A DNA stretch of 64,000 nt from Sacculina carcini (lineage: Eukaryota > Arthropoda > Thecostraca > Sacculinidae): assembly GCA_916048095.2 (NCBI GenBank), contig OU696574.1:8394587-8458586 (forward strand), given 5' to 3'. A program made the position numbers and the translations under genes. Numbering within the stretch: the stretch's first letter is position 1; the number at the start of each line of letters is the position of its first letter. The notes under the pieces were generated by a model. That model made no database searches. It was not told the DNA's origin and worked only from the letters and a program-made list of their open reading frames with translations. This document shows positions 1 to 32,999 of this stretch, one piece after another.

Positions 1-1125
1 GTGATAGACACAGTGCAGGAAAGAGATGGATGGGTCGATTGTGTATATCTGGACCTGAAAAAGGCGTTCGACAGGGTTCCACGAAACAAGTTATTGTGGC
101 AAATTGAGCATGAAGGAGGGATACGTGGAAAGCTTTTGGATTGGATGAGAGATTATTTGAGCGGACGTAAAATGAGAACAGTTGTAAGAGGTGCCAAATC
201 GACGTGGAGAGAAGTCACAAGTGGCGTCCCTCAAGGATCAGTGCTTGGACCGATAATGTTCCTGGTGTACATAAATCAAATGACGGAGAGAATAGGCAGT
301 TACGTGAACATGTTTGCAGATGATGCGAAAATTTTGAGAAGAGTGAAAGATCGGACCAGCTGCCAAAAATTGCAAGAGGATCTAGACAGGCTATGTGAGT
401 GGAGTAGGGAATGGGGCATGGAGTTTAATGCCAGCAAGTGCCACGTTATGGAATTTGGTAAAGGAAAACTCAGACCATCGAGATGTTATATGTTGGGCGA
501 GCACAAGCTGCAGAAGGTGACTGCCGAAAGAGATTTGGGTGTAACTATTGAGGATGATCTGTCGCCGGAGAGGCATATAACCAGAGTAGTGAATGCGGCG
601 TATAGAACCATAAAGAATATAAGGGTCTCATTTAACTTCATGGATGAGGAAGTGGTAAAAAAATTGATAAAAAATGTGATAAGGCACCCACTAGAATACG
701 CGGCAGTAATTTGGGCTCCCCACAATAAAAAACATATCGCTAGGTTAGAGAAAGTCCAAAAAGTAGCGACTAAGCTGTTAACATCATTGAGTTCGTTGAA
801 CTATGAAAAAAGGTTAGAGAAAATTGGGTTGTCGTCACTGGAAAAGAGAAGGTTAAGGGGGGATTTAATAAACGTTTTCAAGCACAGCCTTGGTATGGAA
901 CGATTGGATAGGAAAGATTGGGTGGTTTGGAGTACGAGGGACCATAGGGGACACAATAAATGTCTACAGCAAACCCGGGTATTAAGGGATATAAAGAAGT
1001 ACAGTTTCCCAAGTAGGTGTATAGATATATGGAACCGTTTGGGTAAAGAAATAGTTCAATCAAACAGTATAGCACAGTTCAAGCATAGGTTAGATAAATG
1101 TGGGTATGGAGACAGGACAGTCTGA
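1..1125 (+). mobile_element. CR1/Jockey-like LINE, reverse transcriptase 3' half
   Basis: The frame is open from the window edge to a TGA at 1125 (374 codons). Reverse transcriptase palm motifs are visible: LDLKKAFD at residues 17-24, SGVPQGSVLGP at 74-84 and the catalytic FADD at 105-108. After it comes the thumb/C-terminal region typical of CR1-like elements, ending in KKYSFPSRCIDIWNRL and FKHRLDK. This is the mobile-element polymerase that copies element RNA at a nicked target; it is not a host enzyme. The endonuclease and the 5' part lie outside the window. The ORF has no stops, so the copy is fairly young. A 3' UTR of about 45 bases runs into an (AC)n tail from 1173. No true start codon is claimed. 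Confidence 0.93.
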
Positions 1126-1169
1126 GCCCTGCTCATTTCCTGTAAACTACAACTGTGAGTACAACTGTG

Positions 1170-1171
<2 letters not shown>

Positions 1172-1208
<37 letters not shown>
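1172..1208. repeat. (AC)n microsatellite, tail of the LINE
   Basis: A pure AC run follows the LINE 3' UTR (CTGTGAGTAC then AC repeats). Two other LINE copies here (near 7,115 and 15,833) end the same way, so this is probably the element's own 3' tail rather than an independent microsatellite. Confidence 0.85.
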
Positions 1209-1210
<2 letters not shown>

Positions 1211-1221
1211 AGCCTTCAGCC

Positions 1222-1488
1222 CCAGGGGTTCTTTATTGGGGTTGCTGGCGAGACTAAGTGCGAATATTCCTGTGAATAATTGAATAACACATGTTTTAGC
1301 TATGCCTAAAATAACCTAAGGGTGACTGTGAGTTGTGTGAATGAATATTGAATAGAAAATATTTGTTATTTCTTCTTTTTTATTTTTACCACTTAATGTA
1401 TCTATGAAAAATCCAGGGTGGCATGCGATAACTGACTGCTGATTTGAAAATAAGGTGCGAACATTGTGAAAATGTTAAGAACCACTGT
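1222..1488 (+). mobile_element. hAT-type MITE, family A
   Basis: The segment starts CAGGGGTTCTT and ends GTTAAGAACCACTG, an inverted pair with the CAG-nGGTTCT termini seen in many hAT-derived MITEs. Its right half (AATCCAGGGTGGC, then ACTGACTGCTGATTTG and AAGGTGCGAAC) is shared with copies at 9,474, 42,854 and 62,635. No coding capacity. No clear 8-bp duplication can be read at this copy. Confidence 0.7.
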
Positions 1489-1620
1489 CTTCTAGCCGAA
1501 ATTGATTGTGTTTGGTTATCACGAGTATAAAGCATCGTTTTCATAGTTTACGCACATGCAAACATGTACATGTTTGTGTGTGTTTATGTGCACGTTTCTC
1601 TGTGTATGTATATATTTGCA

Positions 1621-1622
<2 letters not shown>

Positions 1623-1675
<53 letters not shown>
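1623..1675 (+). repeat. (TG)n microsatellite before lectin exon 1
   Basis: About 26 TG units end 12 bases before the proposed 3' splice site of the mucin exon. Confidence 0.95.
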
Positions 1676-1678
<3 letters not shown>

Positions 1679-1687
1679 TATGCACAG

Positions 1688-2233
1688 TAAGCTGCCCCAC
1701 ATCCACCACTGAGCCAGCGTCAACAACAACATCAACAACAACAGTAACAACAACAGTAACAACAGCAGTAACAACAACAGACAATGCTGCCACTGATGTT
1801 ATGGGCGCAACGGACAGCACAGATGCAGGATCGACGAGTTCGAGCGATAGTAGTGGCACAGTGGGTCAAACGACCAGCACTTCCGTCATCTCTAGCACTA
1901 CTTCAACACCTTCAACGTCCACTGGATCTTCGGCAGATACTTCCACACCAACAGGAGCGTCTACATCCACAACATCGGGACCACCCGCGACCAACACAGT
2001 CACTTCTCCAGGATCTTCAACCAATCAAGGTACATCACCTGTATCTTCGACCAGCGAAGTTACTTCTCCAGGATCTTCAACCAACGAAGTCACTTCTCCA
2101 GGATCTTCAACCAACCAAGTCACGTCCACGGAATCTTCAACCACTGAACTCTCGGCATCTTCGACCAATCAAGCTACATCCACTATGTCGTCTACATCGG
2201 AAACAACTACAGCACCCAGTATTGATATTGCAG
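1688..2233 (+). CDS. Lectin gene, mucin stalk exon
   Basis: Acceptor TGCACAG|TA and donor GCAG|GTGAAT (phase 1 at both ends). It encodes about 180 residues dominated by Thr and Ser, with runs of T/V repeats and then a decapeptide repeat of the type TSPGSSTNEV built from 30-bp DNA units (about 2,000-2,190). If the donor is not used, the frame reads on to a stop at 2277. Confidence 0.7.
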
Positions 2234-2494
2234 GTGAATTCAGCGAGACAAGAATCACCAAGGAATTCTTCGTTTAACAAGTGACATTTTGTTAAATCCG
2301 TGATGCCAAATATTTGAGCGTGTGTGCGTGTCATTTTTGGCACTCGCATTATTTTCAACATGACATTGATGTTATCTTTATGCTTGTATTTCTGTTTGTA
2401 CCCATGCTTGCTATATTCCTGTGTATATCCGCTTATCTTATATATAATTTATCTACAATATTTGGGTATGTTTGCGTGTTTGAGCGTGTACGCT

Positions 2495-2534
<40 letters not shown>

Positions 2535-3608
2535 ATCTGGGCCAGACATTCCAGCAGGTTACGAGCGTTGCCTGCATCCACAGCTGAGCAACGGCTCTTT
2601 CTACCGTCGTGTGGGAACCACTCCGTCCAGTTGGCAGCGAGCAAACGCTCAATGCGCCGCCGATCACCCGCGCTCGCGACTCGCCAAAATCACCAGCAGC
2701 CTCATCAACATGTGCATCGGCAGGGTGAGCGGCCAGTGGCGGCGCCAGGGTTTCTTTGGCTTGGGAGGCTAAGCAAAATATACGGGCGCTTAGCGAAACA
2801 TGAGAAAATGCACTCGATATTATTGGCGGATTCAAAAAGGGGGGGGGGGCTGAAAATTCCCCTCAAAATGTTTCTATCAATTCATAAACAACAGGTTCAC
2901 TGGAAGAGACCAAGGAAAATATTTTTCTGTAGAATTTGTTGATTGTTGATGATATGATCATTTGTTGGAGCCTATGAAAATACATTTGGCGTGTTCAAAT
3001 ATGAAATATGGTCGAAATAGGCAAAATAATATGGAAAATGCTAATATTACTACCGCTAATTGATAAAACAAGCATTAGAAACACTCAAACATGCATTTCC
3101 CACTAGCACACGTAAGATACAACGGTAATAATTGAGATTAATGGAAGAGTACGTTTTATTCAGGCGAGGAATATCGCAAACGATTAATTGTATTTGCGTT
3201 GCCTTCTATCTGAATTATACTGATTTTCTTTAAGTCTGCGTGCATCTTTGTAAATTGTGTATGTGTTCGCGCGTGTATGTGTTTGTTTGTGTCTGTGTGT
3301 GTATGTAAATGCGTGTGTGTAAATATGAATGTATGTATGTATGTGTGTTTGTTTCTAGCAATTATTGTTCGCCAGTGTGAATCAGCCTTCGTGGATCGGA
3401 CTGCGCTTCTCTGACGGGGCATTCCGCTGGACCGATGGTTAGACTGTTGGAGCCAGTTCAATTGGCTGCCATGCCCTTGTATTTGGCAATCAACTCGCTT
3501 TCAGAAACTCAATCCATAACACACGAACGTGTTCAACATCTTCAACACTCTCAGAAACACTCATCCGCACCGCAGTATTTACGTATACGCGACTTCCTGT
3601 GACGTACG

Positions 3609-3645
<37 letters not shown>

Positions 3646-3829
3646 TGTTGTGCATTATCGCCAAATAGGCAGAGTTTAATGACACTTTTAAATTGTGCAA
3701 AATGTAACCTCTAAATTGTGCAATTTTTAAACTAAACTTGAAAAACTTTTAAATTATGCAAACACACACACATAAATTGTCTTGATAAAAACTGCAATGT
3801 TATTTTCACCGTAAGAGCTTGTTCATGTT

Positions 3830-3881
<52 letters not shown>

Positions 3882-4043
3882 TTGCAATCAGACGAGGAGG
3901 TTGGTTTTGAAAACTGGGCCGCTGGAGAGCCTAGCACGTCTGTCGACGACGTATGTGCTGTCATCCGACTGCAAGGTTCACTGTGGAGGGTGCAACGTTG
4001 CAGCGAAACACTGGCCAACTTCTTCTGCGAAATTCCCATATGA
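1688..4043 (+). CDS. Mucin-stalked C-type lectin domain protein (5' incomplete)
   Basis: Four exons can be joined with consistent phases: 1688-2233, 2546-2724, 3359-3437 and 3892-4043. The first encodes a Ser/Thr-rich, probably O-glycosylated stalk; the other three make one C-type lectin domain ending at a TGA. Marks of the fold are the first-half cysteines, a WIGL motif in exon 3, and WAAGEP plus the closing NFFCEIP in exon 4. The protein is probably secreted or surface-bound. Its signal peptide must lie in an upstream exon, which I could not find; the LINE and MITE to the left may occupy that intron. The calcium/sugar motifs look altered: EPS where mannose-type lectins have EPN, and WRV where WND is usual. 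The gene converges on CAND1. A second lectin domain or a membrane anchor is not visible. Confidence 0.8.
2000..2190 (+). repeat. 30-bp coding minisatellite in mucin stalk
   Basis: Degenerate 30-bp units share CTTCTCCAGGATCTTCAACC. The unit length is a multiple of three, so the stalk can change length without loss of frame. Confidence 0.75.
2499..2531 (+). repeat. (TG)n microsatellite before lectin exon 2
   Basis: The TG run ends 14 bases before the acceptor GGGCCAG|AC. Confidence 0.9.
2546..2724 (+). CDS. Lectin gene, N-terminal half of C-type lectin domain
   Basis: Acceptor GGCCAG|ACATT (phase 1) and donor GGCAGG|GTGAGC (phase 0). It encodes IPAGYERCLHPQ..., then WQRANAQC and RLAKITS, matching the first beta strand and the two helices of the fold with their cysteines. 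The donor lies only 8 bases from a MITE end. Confidence 0.78.
2733..2866 (+). mobile_element. hAT-type MITE, family D (right end lost)
   Basis: Begins CAGTGGCGGCGCCAGGG, the family D terminus, followed by the family's GGCTAAG...GCGAAACATGAG block and a G tract. No right terminus is seen. It sits in the lectin intron directly after the exon 2 donor. Confidence 0.7.
3359..3437 (+). CDS. Lectin gene, WIGL exon
   Basis: Acceptor TTTCTAG|CAA (phase 0) and donor GATG|GTTAGA (phase 1). It encodes 26 codons with SWIGLRFSDGAFRWTD, the hydrophobic-core WIGL motif and the W-T-D turn of C-type lectin domains. Too short to stand as its own ORF. Confidence 0.78.
3609..3642 (+). repeat. (TG)n microsatellite
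   Basis: TG run in the intron between lectin exons 3 and 4. Confidence 0.9.
3832..3878 (+). repeat. (TG)n microsatellite before lectin exon 4
   Basis: About 23 TG units end 13 bases before the acceptor. Confidence 0.95.
3892..4043 (+). CDS. Lectin gene, C-terminal exon
   Basis: Acceptor GCAATCAG|ACGAG (phase 1), ending at TGA 4041-4043. It encodes FENWAAGEPS, DDVCAVIRL, LWRVQRC and NFFCEIP, the last strands and the two closing cysteines of a C-type lectin domain. EPS and WRV replace the EPN and WND calcium/sugar motifs. Confidence 0.8.
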
Positions 4044-4368
4044 AAACGCTACTTGCCATGTATCGCATTGAGCAACGGCATAGGGGCCGTTCAGTGATAT
4101 GTGATGTGTACCAATACAACCTGACTGATTTTCAACCGATTCAAGACTTCTTTTCAACAGTCGCTTGGTGATGCGGTTCATGTTGATGTATCAGTGCCAA
4201 ATCAGGCAACACTCAAAGGAACCATAGTGCTGGCAGATTCTATCACTGATTTTGCCAGGCAAGCAACAGGAATAGGAAAATATAAGACGTAAATGAAAAG
4301 GAAATTAATTTATCAAAGGTAAGATTTAATGATAATTTTAATGATAATTTAAATTGAAATTTAATTAA

Positions 4369-4374
4369 TTTATT
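4369..4374 (-). promoter_or_regulatory. Possible CAND1 polyadenylation signal
   Basis: AATAAA on the minus strand, about 540 bases after the CAND1 stop, in an AT-rich stretch (4,300-4,480) between the convergent genes. Position only; other AT-rich hexamers nearby could serve. Confidence 0.3.
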
Positions 4375-4400
4375 ATTTTAAACAAATATAAGGTCTTACA

Positions 4401-4406
4401 AATAAA
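4401..4406 (+). promoter_or_regulatory. Possible lectin polyadenylation signal
   Basis: AATAAA on the plus strand, about 360 bases after the lectin stop. It lies past the CAND1 candidate, so the two 3' ends would overlap by a few tens of bases. Confidence 0.3.
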
Positions 4407-4915
4407 ATATATTAATGATTTTAATATACGAAATATGTAGAAAACAATAATTGAATTGAATTAATTATTTAATTGAAATATTTTTAGCTTGGTCGTGATG
4501 AAAACGCGCGTGGCTGTTAAGAGAATATAATGTACTGAACAAATCGCTCAAACACCGACAACACAGAAATAAAGGCGACGAGAAAAACTGATAAGAAAAT
4601 CAAGTCGGTCTGATTTCGAATCCGATTGAATTGCAATTGAGCGCAACATCTTGCCGAACTGAACCGAACCAAGTAAAAAAAACGCCGAGCAAAACACAAA
4701 ATGATTAAACACAAAGAAAAACCAATCTGATCATCACACATAAAGAGCAGATGCGAAAAACAAAACTCAAACTCAAGCACACATTACTTATTTTTGAGTA
4801 AGAAACATCAGAGAAACACCACGGGCACAAACACAAACATAGTTACAGAGGTTGATGGGACATTGCCAGTGGAAGAACGCCCGTGTATGTATGTGCGTGT
4901 GTGTGCGTGTATGTT

Positions 4916-28720
<23,805 letters not shown>

Positions 28721-28819
28721 CTGAATGACGGAGAACACCAAAAATGGGGAACAAAGTCAAGAGCCAATGTAATTGTAACATGAAAAAACTGAAACAAGAT
28801 ATATTAAAAGACAGGCGCG

Positions 28820-28842
28820 TGTGGGACAGCGGTGTCCCACCC
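28820..28842. other. Small perfect hairpin
   Basis: GTGGGACA, GCGG and TGTCCCAC form an 8-bp stem with a 4-base loop just upstream of the CAND1 start region. Role unknown. Confidence 0.5.
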
Positions 28843-28874
28843 TGCAAACGCAGCCCTTGGCAAACACTCACACA

Positions 28875-28877
<3 letters not shown>

Positions 28878-28940
<63 letters not shown>
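28878..28940 (+). repeat. (CA)n microsatellite
   Basis: About 31 CA units, 160-220 bases upstream of the first CAND1 exon found. Confidence 0.95.
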
Positions 28941-28942
<2 letters not shown>

Positions 28943-29104
28943 ACGAAACCTTTACTTCAACTCTACTACACGACAACTATAGTGTTTTCTTCAGAAATGT
29001 CATAAATAATCATATAATTTCCACATTAGTGGTATATTATTTTACATTATTTGGATATATTATTAGTATAGTATTTCACATTATATTTCCACCTAATTTC
29101 CACC

Positions 29105-29375
29105 TAATTAGTGAGTGGAAAATTCCTCACTGGTGGGGAATGGAGAAGTTGTCAAGTGGGAACAAAGGACGGACATAACAGGACAAGCGTGTGTGTGTGT
29201 GTGTATGTGTGTGTTTGTATCAATCCTAATTTGTTTATTATTCTTTCTAGCCACTTCCCAATATTAAAAATGTAGGTGTAACAAGTGTATTGATTAGATT
29301 TGTGGATTAATCAGCGCTGTTGTAGAACATGAAGAGTTGGCTCATTAATAAGTGGGGAATCAGAGGTTGAAAAAA
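29105..29375 (+). mobile_element. hAT-type MITE, family B (edges worn)
   Basis: Contains CACTGGTGGGGAATGGAGAAG, CAAGTGGGAA and GGACGGACA, then ATCAGCGCTGTTGTAG and ATGAAGAGTTGGCTCATTAA, in family B order. It has acquired an internal TG repeat. Confidence 0.7.
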
Positions 29376-29859
29376 GGTTACGGAACACTCTTCTATCATA
29401 AAAATGAAGGTGGATACAATTATCGTGTAAGCTGTAAACTGTACGTGTGTATGCTGTCTCATAAATTTATCCTGTACATGTACGATTACTCGAATGCATA
29501 TCTCTCTATATGTGTGTGTGTCCGTGTGTGTGTGTGCGTGTCGAATACGAACTCAGGTGTACATGTACATGTACACCAATCACCTTGTCGAGAAGATGCG
29601 GAATGTGGTACGAAACACTCGACATTTTCAACAGAAAATATGCCGCCTACCAGATGTTGTATCTATCGGTCAAAGAAACCGTGCTGGAATCCTACAGCGC
29701 GATACTCGCTAGAAGCCTCCACAACCCAGGCCGACTCGACGATACAAAAAACACTGTAAAATGGCTGAAAACACAGGCAAAAGTGCATTGTAACACGAAT
29801 AATACACACCAAAAAGAAACCGCTAGCAGAAAATCATATGATGTATAACAAAACTGCAT

Positions 29860-29937
29860 ATTTGTCTACGCCAAAAATGTGTCACGCCCCCACACAAACC
29901 ATTCTCTTAGCCCCCTCCACACGGAAAAATACTGGCG
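29860..29937 (-). mobile_element. Family D MITE end fragment
   Basis: GCCCCCTCCACACGGAAAAA, then ACTGGCGCCGCCACTG: the inverted family D terminus; the other end is missing. Confidence 0.55.
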
Positions 29938-29944
29938 CCGCCAC

Positions 29945-30700
29945 TGATATGAATACACACAAACGTAATCAAGACAGTATTTTCACCGATATAAAGCTAC
30001 AGGGTAAAAATAACTCAAATAACAAAACACAAATATGAAGACAGCGCAAGGGTGGATCGAGTAGACCTGATCGAAAAAGATGGGAGCAAATGTGTGATAG
30101 ACGATACATAAGTCAAATACACCAGGCCTCAATCAATATACAACATAAGGGAATATCATTTAGGAAACGCATTTAGTTTCGACAGTAATGTCTGTTTGTT
30201 TTGGAATAGACATGATCCCAATGACCTTCATTGGCATCCTGTTAAAACTATGCAGATATCGAACGCGACGTGTCATGAAAACTAGAGACACAACACTACT
30301 ATAAATATGGACTAGATAATTCACTGACGCACACATAATCTGGAAGAATATTTCACTAATCTCAAACATTTAACATTCAAGCGATTTTCACTCAATCGTT
30401 CATGGTGTAGGTTGCATCGTATATCAAGAGTCTCCATAAACAATTGATGTGACCTTGAGCCAAACACAAAATAAACACTTCGCCATCCGAAATTCAAACA
30501 CAATCACAAACACACACACGACTAGATAAAGAAAGTATTCCTGGGAATTAGGAATGGAAAACACACACAGATATTCCATTCACGTTAAACTCAGCGGGAA
30601 AGTGATCAACACAGATGCGAACACAGCCCAAATGAAGCGAGGAAAGATAAACAAACCAACACACACATACAAAAGCGTCTATTCAACATAACTTGAAACA
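29945..30700. other. No gene seen between MITE fragment and amylase
   Basis: AT-rich unique sequence with no convincing ORF, and no CAND1 first exon that I could find. Confidence 0.4.
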
Positions 30701-30713
30701 CCACACGCAATAC

Positions 30714-30714
<1 letters not shown>

Positions 30715-30771
<57 letters not shown>
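30715..30771 (+). repeat. (CA)n microsatellite upstream of amylase
   Basis: About 28 CA units, 190 bases before the alpha-amylase start codon. Confidence 0.95.
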
Positions 30772-30773
<2 letters not shown>

Positions 30774-30960
30774 CATGCTACAAGTCGTAGCCAACAAAGT
30801 GCGCAGTTGGCATTGTGCATGAGTGTTGAGTGGACCGAATACAGTGACAAATTGTGAATTTCCAGTTATTACTAGTAGCTTTGTAATTTCGAGTTTCATT
30901 GTGTGTGTATGTGTATGTGCTTGTGTGTCCATTTACTGCACAATACCACGCCTACGCAGC

Positions 30961-32727
30961 ATGCACCTAGCCTCACTGTACCTGTTGATTGCAACACCTG
31001 TTGCGCTCATGATCACACTCACTCAGACACAATACAACACACACATGCTGACAGGACGAGCGGCCGTGGTGCAGTTGTTTGAATGGCCGCATAGCTCGGT
31101 GGGCGTCGAGTGCAGCCGCGTGCTAGCGCCGGCCGGCTATGGAGCCGTGCAAATCTCACCGCCTCAAGAGAGCATCGCTTCGCCGGCCACCTCCACTAGC
31201 CGTCCGTGGTGGCAACGCTACCAGCCCGTCTCCTACCGACTATTTGGCCGCTCCGGCAGCCGCCTGCAACTAGCGACGGCCGTGGCTCGCTGCAACGCCG
31301 CCGGAGTACGCGTCTACGTCGACGTAGTGCTCAATCACATGACCGGCGGGCAGACGGGCCGCGGAGACGCCGGCACCAGCTACAACGGCTCGGCAGAGCA
31401 ATATGACGGATGGCCCGCCTATAGACGGCAGCACTTCAACGATGCCAACTGTCACAGCGTCGACGGAAACATCGACACGTACCAGGACGTCGATCAAGTG
31501 CGATTCTGTCGGCTCGAGGGTCTGCGCGACCTCAACCAACGACACGCGCAAGTTCGTCGCTTCATGCGCACCTACCTGCGCGGCCTGCTGCGTCTGGGCG
31601 TGGCCGGATTCCGCATCGACGCCGCCAAACACATGTGGCCGCAAGATTTGGCGACGCTGCTCGCCGGACTGCGAGTGAGTCGCGCCGGCCGTCATCGCTT
31701 CCACCAAACAGCCGCCGCCGTCGCCGCTGTGACAGACTGGCGTCCGTTCGTCGTGCAGGAGGTGATAGATCACGGCGGCGAGCCGGTGAAAGCCACACAG
31801 TACACCGGCAACGGACGCGTCACCGAGTTTCGTCACTGCGACCACATCAACAGTCTGTTCCGGCGACGCGACCGTCTGGTCTACACGCGCACCTGGGGAC
31901 CTAGCTGGAGCATGCTGGAGTCCCGCGACGCCCTAGTGTTTGTCGCCAACCACGACAACCAACGCGATCCCGGCGACACTGTGATTACGCACCGCATGCC
32001 GCGCGCCTACCGCATGGCCCACGCGTTCATGCTAGCGCGTCCTTACGCCGTGGCGCGCGTTATGAGCAGCTACCGCTTCTCCAGTCACGATCAAGGCCCG
32101 CCGGCCGACGCACGCGGCCGAATCATCGCTCCTGATCTAGACAAAGACGGTTCATGCGGCAACGCTGGCTGGATATGCGAGCACCGTTGGCCCGCCATAG
32201 CTGCGATGGTGCGTTTCCGTGCAGTGGCTGGCAATAGTTCACTGCAGCGCTGGTGGAGTAATGGAGACCAGCAGATTGCGTTCGCACGTGGCGCCCGGGC
32301 GTTCTTTGTGCTCAACAATCAGCAATCGGGTTGGCTGCAGCAAACGCTAGTCACCGGATTGACGCCGGGGATCTACTGTGATGTGATCAGCGGACGGTGG
32401 GATAACGTCTCGAGACGATGCAGCGGAGTCACCGTGCTGGTCGATGCGAAGTCTCGTGCCTTCTTCAACATCTCGGCGCAACAGCCGAACCCCATGGTGG
32501 CCATTCACGTGCAGGAAAAAGTGCCAAGTCAAATGGAGCCAATCCACCAGCCGATTGGCGGCAACAAGAACATTAAAAATGACGATGTCAAGAAGAAAAA
32601 AAACGCCCTCAATTTCTTGACAGATAAAAACGCCAAGAAACAAACTTCAAAGCGGTTCCAACCAAATCTGAGCATATCAATTGATTCGCGTACGCATAAG
32701 ATCCAGCAGTACTACTACAGAACATAA
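30961..32727 (+). CDS. Alpha-amylase, secreted, intronless (GH13)
   Basis: A 588-residue endo-1,4-alpha-glucanase that hydrolyses starch and glycogen. I start at the ATG at 30961 (A at -3) because it opens a signal peptide (MHLASLYLLIATPVALM) and a mature animal-amylase start, AAVVQLFEWPH. An in-frame ATG at 30823 would prepend a translated TG repeat. GH13 regions: DVVLNHM 121-127, GFRIDAAKH with nucleophile Asp220, QEVID with Glu267 and NHD with Asp332. Arg218, Asn330 and Arg366 (RVMSSYR) match the chloride site of animal enzymes. The usual C-terminal domain ends near 517 (AIHV). Another 70 residues, rich in Lys, Asn and Gln, have no family counterpart I know. No intron or frameshift; coding is GC-rich. 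Divergent from CAND1, with about 2.2 kb between. Confidence 0.95.
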   Translation: MHLASLYLLIATPVALMITLTQTQYNTHMLTGRAAVVQLFEWPHSSVGVECSRVLAPAGYGAVQISPPQESIASPATSTSRPWWQRYQPVSYRLFGRSGSRLQLATAVARCNAAGVRVYVDVVLNHMTGGQTGRGDAGTSYNGSAEQYDGWPAYRRQHFNDANCHSVDGNIDTYQDVDQVRFCRLEGLRDLNQRHAQVRRFMRTYLRGLLRLGVAGFRIDAAKHMWPQDLATLLAGLRVSRAGRHRFHQTAAAVAAVTDWRPFVVQEVIDHGGEPVKATQYTGNGRVTEFRHCDHINSLFRRRDRLVYTRTWGPSWSMLESRDALVFVANHDNQRDPGDTVITHRMPRAYRMAHAFMLARPYAVARVMSSYRFSSHDQGPPADARGRIIAPDLDKDGSCGNAGWICEHRWPAIAAMVRFRAVAGNSSLQRWWSNGDQQIAFARGARAFFVLNNQQSGWLQQTLVTGLTPGIYCDVISGRWDNVSRRCSGVTVLVDAKSRAFFNISAQQPNPMVAIHVQEKVPSQMEPIHQPIGGNKNIKNDDVKKKKNALNFLTDKNAKKQTSKRFQPNLSISIDSRTHKIQQYYYRT

Positions 32728-32754
32728 CCACATCTCAAGAGCCAATCTAGGCCT

Positions 32755-32965
32755 CATCGAGAAGAACCAAGAACAACCATCGAACCAAAATCCAAATCCA
32801 ACCTTTGAACCGAAATACAAGAATAACCTTTCAACTAACATCCAAGAAGAACCATTGAACTAAGATACAAGAAGAACCTTTGAACTAAAATCCAAGAAGA
32901 GACTTCGAGCAAAAATACAAGAAGAACCTTCGAACCAAGATCCAAGAACCTCAGAACCAAGAAGC
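32755..32965 (+). repeat. 25-bp minisatellite after amylase stop
   Basis: About eight degenerate units of the type CAAGAAGAACCTTTGAACTA. It begins about 30 bases after the stop, probably within the amylase 3' UTR. Confidence 0.8.
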
Positions 32966-32990
32966 TGCTTCATCGACCAATGCGAAAAAT

Positions 32991-32996
32991 ATTAAA
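32991..32996 (+). promoter_or_regulatory. Possible amylase polyadenylation signal
   Basis: ATTAAA about 265 bases after the stop, following the minisatellite. Position-based guess. Confidence 0.25.
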
Positions 32997-32999
32997 TCT

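Noticed and set aside
2137-2361. Minus-strand ORF with several cysteines, LNINTGCCSCFRCRRHSGCS-like
   Set aside because: It is the antisense of the mucin-coding exon, where Ser/Thr codons read as Cys/Arg codons.
29550-29790. ORFs near 29.5 kb with KYAAYQMLYLSVKETVLESY and with NHLVEKMRNVV
   Set aside because: They look protein-like over a short span but overlap in two frames and show no homologue I recognise. NHLVEK is on the wrong strand to be the missing CAND1 exon.
30823-30960. Upstream in-frame ATG as the amylase start
   Set aside because: It would add residues translated from a TG repeat before the signal peptide; the ATG at 30961 begins a normal secretion signal.
31270-31845. A 191-codon minus-strand ORF over amylase
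   Set aside because: Antisense shadow of the GC-rich amylase coding sequence.
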